Shown: piece after piece, positions 41,044 through 50,206 of the stretch
How the letters are laid out: every line of letters starts with the position of its first letter
Position numbering within the stretch: position 1 is the first letter of the stretch
Source of the DNA: DAISJM01 sp036821485
GTDB taxonomy: Bacteria; Verrucomicrobiota; Kiritimatiellia; CAIQIC01; JAGNIJ01
Direction of reading: 5' to 3'
Assembly: GCA_036821485.1 (NCBI GenBank)
Contig: DAISJM010000007.1
Span: 1 to 64,000, forward strand
DNA: 64,000 nucleotides
The notes under the pieces: model-generated
The model's input: the letters and a program-made list of their open reading frames with translations, nothing else
Told to the model about the DNA's origin: nothing
The model's database searches: none
Position numbers and translations under genes: made by a program

Positions 41044-44025
41044 TCAGATGCCGGCGAGCGGGGATTTGAAGGCTTTGCGCAGTTGTTCGACGGATTCGTC
41101 GATTACGGCCTTTCCGTCGCGCCGCACAATAAGCCGTCCGGTATCTGTAACGTTGCCAATGCGGGCGCACGGCAACCCTTGGAAGTAGTTCTCCAGTACG
41201 GCGGCCTGCTCGACCCCGCACGTAACCACAAAGCGGCTGTTGGACTCGGAGAATAGTATTCCGTCTTCCGTAATTCCGTCCGCCGCCGGAACGGCAGCAA
41301 GATCTATATCCGCACCCACCGCCCCACCCGCTGCGGCAAGCGCGAGCGCAACGCCCAGCCCACCCAACGTCGGTGTATGGGAGGACTTCAGCAGCCCCGC
41401 ATGGTTGGCCGCCTTCATCGCCGCGTAGGTCCGCAGCGCAAGAGGAACATCTACCTTCGGCGCTTCGCCGCCAAAGGCGTCGGCCTGATTCTGTTCGCGC
41501 GCGAGCAGGCGATGGAATTCCGACGCACCAAGTTCGTCCTTCGTCATGCCAATCATGTACACAGCATCGCCCGGTTTCTTGAAGTGCATCGTCACCGCCC
41601 GACGCACGTCCGCCATGCGCGCGATCGTCGAGAACAACACCGTCGGCGGGATGGATATCTTTCGGCCGCCGCGCACAGAGTCGTTCTTCATGCTGTCTTT
41701 GCCAGAGATCAGCGGCACACCAAACGCCGTAGCCACGTCATACAGGGCCCTGTTGGCACGGACCAGCTGCGCCAACTTGTATCGACCATCCGGCGTCTTC
41801 TCTGACTGCACGGGGTCCGGCCAACAGAAGTTGTCCAATCCGGCGATCGTGCCCAGCTCGCCGCCCACGCTGATCAAGCGCCGTACGGCTTCATCGATCA
41901 CGCTCGCCATCATGTGATACGTGTCGATGTCCGAATAGAACGGGTTGATACCCTCGGCCAGAATCACGCCCTCGTTGGAGCCGTGTTCCACGCGCATAAC
42001 CGTTGCATCGCTCGGCATATCCGCGTGCACGCCCACGAAGGGCTTGATGACGCTCAGCCCCTTCACTTCGCCGTCATAGCTGCGGGACTTGGCTTCCTTG
42101 GAACAGACATTCAGCCCACCCAGCAACTTCAGAAGATATCGCGTGCGCGGGCCTCGCCGCGGCGGCTTCGGAGCCGGCACCGTCGGCGGCTTCCACTCCG
42201 CTTCCATCGTCATTTCCGGGCAACCGTCGTGAAGGAAATCCATGCCCAGCCGCGCGACAACCCGCTCACCGTGCCGCACGACAAACGCGCCGCTATTCGT
42301 GAAAGATCCAAGGACCGTCGTTTCCACATCGCGCCGCCGCGCGAGGGCCAGCAGGGCTTCTACATTCTCCGGCTGCACCGCAAGCGACATGCGTTCCTGT
42401 GCTTCGGAGAGCAGAACCTCCCACGGCTGCATGCCTTCATATTTCAGCGGCGCGCGCGCCAAATCCAGATCCGCGCCCCCACTCAACCGACTCATCTCGC
42501 CGATCGACGAGCTGAGACCGCCTGCGCCGTTGTCGGTGATCGCGCGATACAAGCCCTGGTCGCGCGCCTCCATCAGAAATTCGTACATCTTCCGCTGCGT
42601 GATCGGATCGCCAATCTGCACCGCCTGCGCCGGGGATTCCTTGCGAAGCTCCTCGGACGAGAATGTCGCGCCGTGAATACCGTCCTTGCCGATCCGCCCG
42701 CCGCACATGACGATGGCGTCACCCGGCAGGATCTCCTTGCGCTCCGAAGGGCGGCCTTGCAGGGCGCGCGGAATCCGGCCGAGGGTGCCGCAGTAGACGA
42801 GGGGCTTACCGAGATAACGGTCGTCGAACCGCTCGAAGCCGCGCACCCACGGAATGCCGCTCTGGTTGCCGCCGTCGATCACGCCCTGGTGCACGCCGTC
42901 GCGAATCCGCCGCGGGTGCATGAGCCCCTCGGGCATCTCGCCATCATAGAACGGCGAGCCGAAGCAGTAGCCCCACGTGTTGCACAGCATCTCGCAGCCC
43001 ATGCCTGTGCCCATCGGGTCGCGGTTCACGCCCACAATGCCTGTGATCGCGCCGCCGTAGGGATCGAGCGCCGACGGCGTGTTATGCGTTTCCACCTTGT
43101 AGGCCAAATTGAAACGCTCGTTGAAGCCGATGATGCCGGCGTTATCGCTGAAGACCGAAACCAGCCAGCCAATCTTCGTGCGGAGCTGCTCCGTCGTGCC
43201 ACGAATATAGGTGCCGAAGAGTGAGTCGATTTCCGACACGCGGCCTGCCTCATCGGTGTAGCGGATCCGGCCGGAGAATATCTTGTGTTTGCAGTGCTCG
43301 GACCACGTCTGCGCTATGCACTCGAGCTCGACGTCCGTTGGATCTTCCGGCAGGCCCAACGCACCTCGTGCCGCGCGAATGTCCGCGCGCCGGAAATAGT
43401 CGCGGATCGCGTACATCTCTTCGATGCTCAGCGACAGAATCCCGTCGCGGCTGATCTTCATCAACTCTGCATCCGTCCCGCCCAAGTGATACGTCTTCAC
43501 CTGCACGTCGGCACGATCACGGATCGCCGGCACGGTTTCATCCACGGGTGCCGCCGTCCACTCCTCCGGCGAAAACAGGCTGACCGTTTGAATCAGCGGG
43601 TTGGCGATAAGCTCCACGGCGATGCGATGTGCGTCTTCGCGCGACACACCGCGAAAGAAGTACTGCGTCGACGTGTATACGGCTTCTTCGTGCGCAAGCT
43701 CGCGGTCGAGCACATCCTGCACAACGGCGCGGGCAGTGTGGCCCACGTTGTCCGTCACGCCCGGCTTGAAACCCACTTCCACCAGCCAGTCGAACTTCGG
43801 CGCGCGCAGTCGGCCGAGCGCGGCCTGGGCAATGACGGGATCCGAGAAGGCCTCGCGGATGCGGCGCTGTTCCGATGTCTTCAGCGCCATGTCGACCTTG
43901 TAGACATCGCGCGTGTGGCAGGAACGCACGGCCACTTTGAGAAACTTGCGTGCCTTTGCCACAACGCCTAATCCACGAGGGTCGCGAACGCCCCTGCGCA
44001 GTCCGATCTCAATTCTAAAAGCCAT
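41044..44025 (-). CDS. purL: Phosphoribosylformylglycinamidine synthase, PurS-PurL fusion
   Basis: The 993-residue protein begins with a PurS-like domain (FRIEIGLRRGVRDPRG, about 1-180, containing two such segments) followed by PurL, with TWSEHCKHKIFSGRI, KVETHNTPSALDPYGGA and SGKDSMKND. With PurQ it converts FGAR to FGAM using ATP and glutamine. Bacillus-type systems have separate PurS; here it is joined to PurL while PurQ stays separate. ATG 44025 (MAFRIEIG) starts at the PurS strand. The gene stands alone upstream of the second amtB operon. Confidence 0.95.
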   Translation of the reverse strand: MAFRIEIGLRRGVRDPRGLGVVAKARKFLKVAVRSCHTRDVYKVDMALKTSEQRRIREAFSDPVIAQAALGRLRAPKFDWLVEVGFKPGVTDNVGHTARAVVQDVLDRELAHEEAVYTSTQYFFRGVSREDAHRIAVELIANPLIQTVSLFSPEEWTAAPVDETVPAIRDRADVQVKTYHLGGTDAELMKISRDGILSLSIEEMYAIRDYFRRADIRAARGALGLPEDPTDVELECIAQTWSEHCKHKIFSGRIRYTDEAGRVSEIDSLFGTYIRGTTEQLRTKIGWLVSVFSDNAGIIGFNERFNLAYKVETHNTPSALDPYGGAITGIVGVNRDPMGTGMGCEMLCNTWGYCFGSPFYDGEMPEGLMHPRRIRDGVHQGVIDGGNQSGIPWVRGFERFDDRYLGKPLVYCGTLGRIPRALQGRPSERKEILPGDAIVMCGGRIGKDGIHGATFSSEELRKESPAQAVQIGDPITQRKMYEFLMEARDQGLYRAITDNGAGGLSSSIGEMSRLSGGADLDLARAPLKYEGMQPWEVLLSEAQERMSLAVQPENVEALLALARRRDVETTVLGSFTNSGAFVVRHGERVVARLGMDFLHDGCPEMTMEAEWKPPTVPAPKPPRRGPRTRYLLKLLGGLNVCSKEAKSRSYDGEVKGLSVIKPFVGVHADMPSDATVMRVEHGSNEGVILAEGINPFYSDIDTYHMMASVIDEAVRRLISVGGELGTIAGLDNFCWPDPVQSEKTPDGRYKLAQLVRANRALYDVATAFGVPLISGKDSMKNDSVRGGRKISIPPTVLFSTIARMADVRRAVTMHFKKPGDAVYMIGMTKDELGASEFHRLLAREQNQADAFGGEAPKVDVPLALRTYAAMKAANHAGLLKSSHTPTLGGLGVALALAAAGGAVGADIDLAAVPAADGITEDGILFSESNSRFVVTCGVEQAAVLENYFQGLPCARIGNVTDTGRLIVRRDGKAVIDESVEQLRKAFKSPLAGI

Positions 44026-44124
44026 GGTGTTATCCGTGTGTATGGCGGCCCGGGGCCGATGCTTCCGGAGGATAGGAGCAGAGGAACAAAAGATCAACTC
44101 CCGACCCGCACGAGTACCGGGAGG

Positions 44125-45336
44125 TCAGACGAGCACGCTGTCGTGCAACTGCGGCACGAGCGACAGCTCCTGCATGTGCGGCACGATCGCCCCGCGCGCC
44201 AGGGTTTCCGTCCGCAGCGGGGAGAAGCGAATCGCCACGCCCGGACGCACCGCATCCCCCTTCAGCCCGGCCACAAGACCCGATACCGTGTTGTCACGAA
44301 TCACGTCGCGCAGCCGCTCCCCAATCAGGTTTTCCAGTTCCGGCGTGTCGGAGCCGATCACCACGCCGCCGGGATTCAAGAAATCGATGCCGCGCGATAC
44401 GACGCGACCCAGGCTTTCCGCGAAAATACTCCAGACTTCCTTCACTTCCCTGTGGCCGGCAATGGAGGGATTCACCAAGTCTTCCATCTTCGAGGGCGCC
44501 GACCGGCCAAGCCGATGCGCGGCCGTCGCCAGCGGATGCTCGATATCCACCCGTATCTCTCCCGCCATCTGCCCCTCGCCCAGGTAGGCGCGGCCGTCGA
44601 GCACGATTCCGGAACCCACGCTGGTGATCGTCGTCTGACGGATATGCCGCAGGTAAACGAGAATGTACAGGATGCTCCGGATGCCGTCCGTCGCCTTGTC
44701 GAGCAACTGCGACAACGCGCCCGCCGTCGCATTATTCAACACCAGCGTCTCCAGCCCCGTCGCCTCCTTCAGCATCGCCCGAAGCGAAACGTTCTCCCAC
44801 TGCAGCGGCCGTGACAATACAACGCTGCCTTCCTGCCGGCTCACGATGCCCGGCACCGCCACGCCCAGGCCACCCAGTCGCTTGGTCGCGATGCGCGCAC
44901 GGTCCCGCACCTTCTCCACCAGGGAGGCCACGCCGCGTACCACGCTCTTCGGATCCGTTTCGTTCAGCGGCACGCGGGCCGAGGCCAACACCTCGCCGGA
45001 GAGATCCACCAGCACGCCGTTGACGCCATCCTCCCCGATCTCCACCCCCACACCGAAGAAACCGGACGGGTTCACAGAAAGCATCACCGGCTGGCGCCCG
45101 CCCGTGGATGGACCGAGCTCGCCCTCCACAACGAGATGGCGCTGCATCAAGTCTTCCACGATTTCGGAAATCGACGCGGGACGAATTCCCGTGCGCTTGG
45201 CCAACTCGGCGCGCGAGATGGGACCCGAGCCCCGGATGAGGCCCAGCACGAGGGAAGCGTTGATCTTCCGGTTAAGCTCGGGCTTTCCGCTGACGGCGGC
45301 GCGCATGCTGTCTGTGCCTCCAAACGTTGTGGCCAT
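44125..45336 (-). CDS. ROK-family transcriptional regulator without the zinc motif
   Basis: The 403-residue protein has an N-terminal winged helix-turn-helix (ISRAELAKRTGIRPASISEIV, as in NagC/Mlc) and a ROK sugar-kinase-like domain (GGLGVAVPGIV). The usual ROK zinc site (GH followed by C-x-C-G-x2-G-C) is missing: the position reads GEIRVDIEHP with no cysteines. It therefore may not bind sugar in the standard way. Such regulators repress carbohydrate genes; the neighbouring secreted-protein pair is a possible target. GAGG precedes the ATG at 45336. Confidence 0.85.
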   Translation of the reverse strand: MATTFGGTDSMRAAVSGKPELNRKINASLVLGLIRGSGPISRAELAKRTGIRPASISEIVEDLMQRHLVVEGELGPSTGGRQPVMLSVNPSGFFGVGVEIGEDGVNGVLVDLSGEVLASARVPLNETDPKSVVRGVASLVEKVRDRARIATKRLGGLGVAVPGIVSRQEGSVVLSRPLQWENVSLRAMLKEATGLETLVLNNATAGALSQLLDKATDGIRSILYILVYLRHIRQTTITSVGSGIVLDGRAYLGEGQMAGEIRVDIEHPLATAAHRLGRSAPSKMEDLVNPSIAGHREVKEVWSIFAESLGRVVSRGIDFLNPGGVVIGSDTPELENLIGERLRDVIRDNTVSGLVAGLKGDAVRPGVAIRFSPLRTETLARGAIVPHMQELSLVPQLHDSVLV

Positions 45337-45398
45337 CGTGCCTCATCGCGCCACGCCGGTCCAGCCGGAATGCCGAACACCGGGGGCCCGAAACAGGG

Positions 45399-45430
45399 GA
45401 GCCTCCGGGGCATACAGGCCCCGGAGGCTC
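45399..45430 (-). terminator. Terminator hairpin after the secreted-protein pair
   Basis: A perfect 13-bp stem GAGCCTCCGGGGC/GCCCCGGAGGCTC with a 6-nt loop lies 45 bp downstream of the stop at 45475. No strong T-run follows on the minus strand, so termination is likely but not certain. Confidence 0.6.
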
Positions 45431-45474
45431 TTATCCTGCTTGTCAGTTGCGCCAGCCCGCCGCCGGACCGCTTG

Positions 45475-46092
45475 TTATTTTGAGGATGCTATGGCATCCC
45501 CCGCCGGCGCAGCCTGAACATCGTCCACAAAGAAATTCATCACCTTTTCCACATCGCCGCGGTCGTAAAATACCAACCCGATCTGCGTGATGTTGGCCAG
45601 ATCCAACCCGGCCACCTTGCCCGGTTCCTCCGCCATCGTGAGCGCCTCAACCGGCTGGCGAAACTCGCTCCAGTCAGCCCCCGGCACGAACAGAGCCTCT
45701 TCGGTCGTGCGACACGATGTGCCATCTGCGTCGACCAGCTTGAAGCCGACGATCCCCTGCGCGCCGGACACGTCCGATGGGGCGGCAATCTCGGCCGACA
45801 ACTCGCAGCCGGTCAGATCCCAGACCCCCTTCGTCCGCTCCTTCATCAGCACCACGCCCCACTTGTCCTGGGTGAAATCCACCGTGATGCATGTCGACTG
45901 TTTTCCCGAGTGGCTGTAGGTCTCGACCACGCCGCGATCGGCCGTCTCGACCCCATACACGCCGTAGCCTTCCGGCGCGCCTGCGTCCGGCTTCTCGTCG
46001 TCGAACGTATCCTTGAAGCCAACCGACGCGCCAAGCCCCGTGGTTGCACACACGCACATGGCCGCCAACATCACCCAGTGCCCGTACTTCAT
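45475..46092 (-). CDS. Secreted carbohydrate-binding-like protein (paralogue without PEP-CTERM tail)
   Basis: The 205-residue protein has a signal peptide (MLAAMCVCATTGLGA) and a galactose-binding-like beta-sandwich layout. It is paralogous to its upstream neighbour: both have a GF/VF...TF start, a PEGY/PEGW and DRG pair, a DADGT loop and a closing LDLANITQIGLVFYD-type segment. It lacks the PEP-CTERM tail, so it is probably released or periplasmic. AAGGAG precedes the ATG. It is 13 bp downstream of the neighbour. Confidence 0.65.
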   Translation of the reverse strand: MKYGHWVMLAAMCVCATTGLGASVGFKDTFDDEKPDAGAPEGYGVYGVETADRGVVETYSHSGKQSTCITVDFTQDKWGVVLMKERTKGVWDLTGCELSAEIAAPSDVSGAQGIVGFKLVDADGTSCRTTEEALFVPGADWSEFRQPVEALTMAEEPGKVAGLDLANITQIGLVFYDRGDVEKVMNFFVDDVQAAPAGDAIASSK

Positions 46093-46105
46093 GTCTTTAC
46101 TCCTT

Positions 46106-46780
46106 CTATCGTGTTACCCGACGCATCTTCCGGTGACCCAGCAGCAACACCAGGACCCCCATACCCATGGCGGCCAACGTCCCCGGCTCCGGAATGGCTG
46201 TGACCGTGAAATCATCAAACTGAAGCTGGTTCTGTCCTGACTGGCCGGATGTGAAGGCCAGGAAGCCGACGCTGGTAATGTTGGTGAAGTCGAGCCCCGG
46301 GACGGAACCCGCCAGCTCTTCCTGCATTCCACCCAACGTCACGCGATACTCTGTCCATGCCGTGGTCGGCTGGAACAGGTTCGTGTCCGAACTCCGCCAC
46401 TGCGTTCCATCCGCATCGTACAGCGTCAGCGCGATCGATCCCGCGCCGAAGTCGTTGGTCGCTCTCATCCACACGGACATCTCTCCCATGGAGTTCATCA
46501 CATCATAACGGGTGAACTCGTTGGAGATCGTCGTCGCACCCCAACCCCAGCCGCTCCATGTGAACGCCACCCACGTCGACGACGTCGGGGAGTGATTCTC
46601 GCCGTTGTGCAACGTGCCCCGGTCGTCCAGCGGCGTTCCGAAAAGCGCCCAGCCCTCCGGATTGCCGCTTGCCACGAAAGGCTTGTTCTCAAACGTCTCG
46701 TTGAACACCAGGCCCGCACCCGCCACGGCCGCCCATCCCGCCACCAACGCCACCGCCAAGATTGTCTTCCTGCTCATCAT
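46106..46780 (-). CDS. Secreted PEP-CTERM-sorted carbohydrate-binding-like protein
   Basis: The 224-residue protein has a signal peptide (ILAVALVAGWAAVAGA), a single beta-sandwich domain like that of the downstream paralogue and a C-terminal PEP-CTERM signal: AIPEPGTLAAMGMGVLVLLL followed by HRKMRR. Such tails are cut by an exosortase and mark proteins for export to the surface or exopolysaccharide, so the organism should encode EpsH/XrtA-type exosortase. GGAGGG precedes two adjacent ATGs (46780 and 46777). A promoter is proposed at 46858-46886. Confidence 0.85.
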   Translation of the reverse strand: MMSRKTILAVALVAGWAAVAGAGLVFNETFENKPFVASGNPEGWALFGTPLDDRGTLHNGENHSPTSSTWVAFTWSGWGWGATTISNEFTRYDVMNSMGEMSVWMRATNDFGAGSIALTLYDADGTQWRSSDTNLFQPTTAWTEYRVTLGGMQEELAGSVPGLDFTNITSVGFLAFTSGQSGQNQLQFDDFTVTAIPEPGTLAAMGMGVLVLLLGHRKMRRVTR

Positions 46781-46857
46781 CTCTTTGCCCTCCTTGCATC
46801 CCCTCATCCGCCCTCGCCAGCCCGGGCATCCATCCCGGCCAAACTTTGTTAGTTAAC

Positions 46858-46886
46858 CTTATAAAGTATTTGCGCACATGCAACAA
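46858..46886 (-). promoter_or_regulatory. Candidate sigma-70-type promoter for the PEP-CTERM gene pair
   Basis: On the minus strand TTGTTG (46881-46886) and TATAAG (46858-46863) are separated by 17 bp, about 78 bp upstream of the ATG. The region is AT-rich compared with its surroundings. Confidence 0.45.
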
Positions 46887-46995
46887 CTTTTTTTGTGAAT
46901 TTAGTGACGCCGTATTAACGTATTCTGCCAGAAGCAGTTACGCATCAGACAGCCGTCTGGCAACATGCGTACAGCGGTCTGCGGACCGGGACTGA

Positions 46996-48342
46996 TCAGG
47001 GCGCTGGCGCTTCCGCCGGCGCGGCTTGCTCAGCAGGCGTGGCGTCCGCAGCGGGCGCAGTTTCCACGGCCGCGTCCGCATCCGGCAGTTCTTCCGGCAC
47101 GGCTTCTACCGCCACCGGTTCTGCCTCGGGTTCCGGCTCCGGTTCCCCGCGCAGCGCGCGCAGCCGCGGCTTGTCCACCGAGCACGTATTGTTTTCCTGG
47201 TCCCACAGGATCGGATACGAGCCCGAGCTGACGACCTGCCGCATCATGGCGCGGGTCGACTCCTTCTTTGCGGCCTCCCACGCTTTGACAATGTCTTCCG
47301 TCACCGCGATGTCCACGCAGCGGTCCAACGCCATGCTCGCCTGGCTCACCACCATGTCCCTGTCCGATTTCAGATATCCCACCAGCACCCGCGCGAAAGA
47401 AGGATCGCCGATGGTGCCCGCCGCCTGCAGCAACGTGTAGAGATCGCTGTCGCTCAGTGTCCGCCCCTTCGGCGTGCGGCCCTTCTCCAGTATTTCCTTC
47501 AACGGATCCACCACCGTCTTGTTCGCCACCTGGCCCAGCACCGATCCAGCCGAGGAACGGACCGACATGTTCGAGCTGTCAAAGAGACCCAACATCACCG
47601 CGGGAATGCGCGGATCTGTGGAACTGCGCACCACGTCGATCAACTGGTAGTAATAGTAGTCTTCCCTGCTCGGATCCGGATTCGCCTCCAGGAAATCGAT
47701 GATGTCCGTCACGCCTTCGCCCCGCGTGCGACGAACCGCTTCCGCCGCCTGCTGGCGAACCTGCCGGTTGGCATCCTTCATCATCGACAGCAGCTTCTGT
47801 GTCGCCTTCCGGTCTCCGAAACTGCCCAGGGCCGACACGGCCGCCTGCATCATCGGGGTCGTCGCGTACGGGGATGGACTCGTATTTCCGGACGCACCTT
47901 CACGATCCACCGCTTCGATCAGCGCATCCAGCAGGGCCGGGTTGGCCACGTTGCCGATCGCCACATAGGATGCGCGGCGTAGCTCATCGCTGCCATCGCG
48001 CATCGTCTCCTTCAGAACGTCCACCAGTCGCGGATCGTCTGTTCGCCAAAGCGACTCGACCGCCGCAGCGCGTACATTTGCGTCAGCGCGGCTTTGCGCA
48101 ATCTGAATCAGCGCATCCAGCACGGCCGGGTCGGCCAGCGCGCGAATCGTCTGCACCGCGCCCGCACGCACCTGCGAATCGCTGCTCGTCAGGTAGGGAA
48201 GAAGGGGTTCCGCCGTGAACGTCCTGAGGCCCAACGCGGCCACGTAATCCGGCGCTTCGGGGGGCGCCGTCTTTACCTGTGCCGTCTGACAACCCGCCGC
48301 CAACAACCCCGCCAGTACCAGGATCAGCCACCGGTTGCTCAT
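46996..48342 (-). CDS. HEAT-repeat lipoprotein
   Basis: The 448-residue protein has a lipobox signal (LVLAGLLAAGCQ, lipidation at Cys16). About nine helical HEAT-type repeats follow (for example VRAAAVESLWRTDDPRLVDVL). The C-terminal tail is rich in Pro, Glu and Ala (PEPEPEAEPVAVEAVPEEL). It should be anchored to a membrane and act as a protein-binding scaffold; no enzyme motif is seen. ATG 48342 has AGGAGGG upstream. It lies downstream of purH with 83 bp between them, so its relation to purine genes is probably only positional. Confidence 0.8.
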   Translation of the reverse strand: MSNRWLILVLAGLLAAGCQTAQVKTAPPEAPDYVAALGLRTFTAEPLLPYLTSSDSQVRAGAVQTIRALADPAVLDALIQIAQSRADANVRAAAVESLWRTDDPRLVDVLKETMRDGSDELRRASYVAIGNVANPALLDALIEAVDREGASGNTSPSPYATTPMMQAAVSALGSFGDRKATQKLLSMMKDANRQVRQQAAEAVRRTRGEGVTDIIDFLEANPDPSREDYYYYQLIDVVRSSTDPRIPAVMLGLFDSSNMSVRSSAGSVLGQVANKTVVDPLKEILEKGRTPKGRTLSDSDLYTLLQAAGTIGDPSFARVLVGYLKSDRDMVVSQASMALDRCVDIAVTEDIVKAWEAAKKESTRAMMRQVVSSGSYPILWDQENNTCSVDKPRLRALRGEPEPEPEAEPVAVEAVPEELPDADAAVETAPAADATPAEQAAPAEAPAP

Positions 48343-48425
48343 ACACACCCTCCTTGTGGAGGCGAAATACGCCTCTCACCCTTCTTCCTCGGACGCGCGT
48401 TTCTTGGACACGAAAAATGTCCGGC

Positions 48426-50057
48426 TCAGTGCCGGAAATGGCGCACGCTGGTGATCGCCATCGCAATGCCGTACTTGTCGCAGGCCGAAATGACTTCCTC
48501 GTCTTTCTTGGAACCGCCCGGCTCAACGATGTAGCGAATGCCCGCTGCGGCCGCCGCTTCGATGTTGTCCGGGAACGGGAAGAATGCGTCGGAGACCAGC
48601 ACGCTCTGCCCCATCACCGTGTGCTCAAAATCCTTCGGCAATTGTCCGTACTGCGATGCCGACTTGAAGAGCTGGCCGATGTTTTCCTGCGCGCGAACCA
48701 CCGCAAGTTTGCGCAAGGCATCCACACGATTCGGCTGGCCGCACCCCATGCCGAGCAGCGCATAACAGCCCGGCTTGTACTCGCGCACGATGACAATGGC
48801 ATTCGACTTCACATGTTTGCACACCCGGATGCCGAAGTCCGCGAGTCCGCGCTTCTCTTCCGGGAACGACTGCTCCGTCGGAACCACCCAGCGCTCCTCG
48901 CTGTTCACATCGCGATCCTGCGCAAGCATCCCGCCGTTGACCTGGCGTAGCGCCGGACCCGGCTGGGCCTTCGCCATCGGTTTGTGCAGCTTCAACAGCC
49001 GGATGTCCTTGCTCTTGTTTTTCAGGAAGTCCAACGCGTCCGGCGCGAAGTCCGGTGCGATCAGCGCTTCCACAAATCGTCCCTTCAATCGTTCCGCCGT
49101 CTTCAGGTCCACCGGCTGGGTCACCGCGATGACACTGCCGAACGACGAGACGGGGTCACCCGCCCACGCCTGCTCAAAAGCCTCGTCCAGCGAGGCGCCC
49201 GTGGCATAGCCGCAGGGATTCGTGTGTTTGATGATCGCCACGCCCGGCTGCCCCGCAAGCTCCTTCACCGCCTCGAGTGCCGCATCGCCGTCGACGTAGT
49301 TGTTGAACGACATCTCCTTGCCGTGAAGAATCTCTGCGTGTGCAATGCACGCCTCCGACGCCGTCGCATCCTTGTAGAAGAAAGCTTCCTGGTGCGGATT
49401 CTCGCCGTAGCGGAGCTTCGTGCCCGCGCCGTAGGCCAACACCAAGGGCCGTGCCGCATCCGCCACCTCAACCTTGTCCGCCATGTACGCCGCAATCGCG
49501 GCATCGTATTGCGCCGTCCGCGCGTACACCTTCTGCGCCAGCTCGCGACGCAGCGCCTCGGTCGTGTTTCCGCCGTTCTCGCGAATGCTGGCCAGCACGC
49601 GCGCGTAATCCGCCGGATCACACACCACCGTCACCGAACGATGATTCTTCGCCGCGGATCGCAGCATGGACGGCCCGCCGATGTCGATGTTCTCCACCGC
49701 TTCTTCAAACGTGACGTTGGGCTTCGCCACCGTGGCTTCGAACGCGTAGAGATTCACGCACACGAGATCGATCGGCTCGATGCCGTGCTTCCGGATCGTT
49801 TCCTCGTGCTCCTTGTTGCCGCGCAAATGAAGCAGACCGCCGTGCACTTTCGGATGCAGCGTCTTGACCCGGCCATCGAGCATCTCGGGAAATCCCGTGA
49901 ACTCGGAGATGTCCTTCACCGGAACGCCGCCATCGCGGATCGTCTTCGCCGTGCCGCCCGTCGAGAGCAGCTCCACGCCCAGCTCCGACAGCGCCCGCGC
50001 GAAATCCACGACCCCCGCCTTGTCCGTCACACTCAACAATGCACGCTGAATCTTCAT
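48426..50057 (-). CDS. purH: AICAR transformylase/IMP cyclohydrolase
   Basis: The 543-residue bifunctional enzyme has the N-terminal cyclohydrolase domain (LLSTGGTAKTIRDGG, HPKVHGGLL) and the C-terminal transformylase (RYGENPHQEAFFY, KHTNPCGYATG). It carries out the last two steps to IMP using 10-formyl-THF. ATG 50057 (MKIQRALLSV) has AGAGG about 9 nt upstream; two in-frame codons further up are less likely. purM is 150 bp upstream on the same strand. Confidence 0.96.
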   Translation of the reverse strand: MKIQRALLSVTDKAGVVDFARALSELGVELLSTGGTAKTIRDGGVPVKDISEFTGFPEMLDGRVKTLHPKVHGGLLHLRGNKEHEETIRKHGIEPIDLVCVNLYAFEATVAKPNVTFEEAVENIDIGGPSMLRSAAKNHRSVTVVCDPADYARVLASIRENGGNTTEALRRELAQKVYARTAQYDAAIAAYMADKVEVADAARPLVLAYGAGTKLRYGENPHQEAFFYKDATASEACIAHAEILHGKEMSFNNYVDGDAALEAVKELAGQPGVAIIKHTNPCGYATGASLDEAFEQAWAGDPVSSFGSVIAVTQPVDLKTAERLKGRFVEALIAPDFAPDALDFLKNKSKDIRLLKLHKPMAKAQPGPALRQVNGGMLAQDRDVNSEERWVVPTEQSFPEEKRGLADFGIRVCKHVKSNAIVIVREYKPGCYALLGMGCGQPNRVDALRKLAVVRAQENIGQLFKSASQYGQLPKDFEHTVMGQSVLVSDAFFPFPDNIEAAAAAGIRYIVEPGGSKKDEEVISACDKYGIAMAITSVRHFRH

Positions 50058-50084
50058 GCTCCCCATCCTCTTCTTAACCACCAA

Positions 50085-50190
50085 ACACTAACTCACACTG
50101 ATGAGAGTTCGCTTCCTCTCGCGCGATCTGTGTCTGTCCGTTTTGCACCTGTCTGTGCCTTCTCGTGGCTCACACTCAAAAGAGCAAAGT
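50085..50190. repeat. Degenerate copy of the 6.2-kb repeat family
   Basis: On the minus strand the spacer between purM and purH reads ATCAGTGTGAGTTAGTGTT, close to the core of the 45-bp repeat at 6233-6361. It is preceded by CACAGACAGGTGC-type low-complexity sequence. No gene or clear promoter is seen in it. Confidence 0.5.
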
Positions 50191-50206
50191 CCTTGTCCGC
50201 TCGTGG

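Noticed and set aside
41914..43224. 436-codon plus-strand frame opposite purL
   Set aside because: It is antisense to a clear PurL coding sequence and its protein is an Arg/Ala-rich mirror composition.
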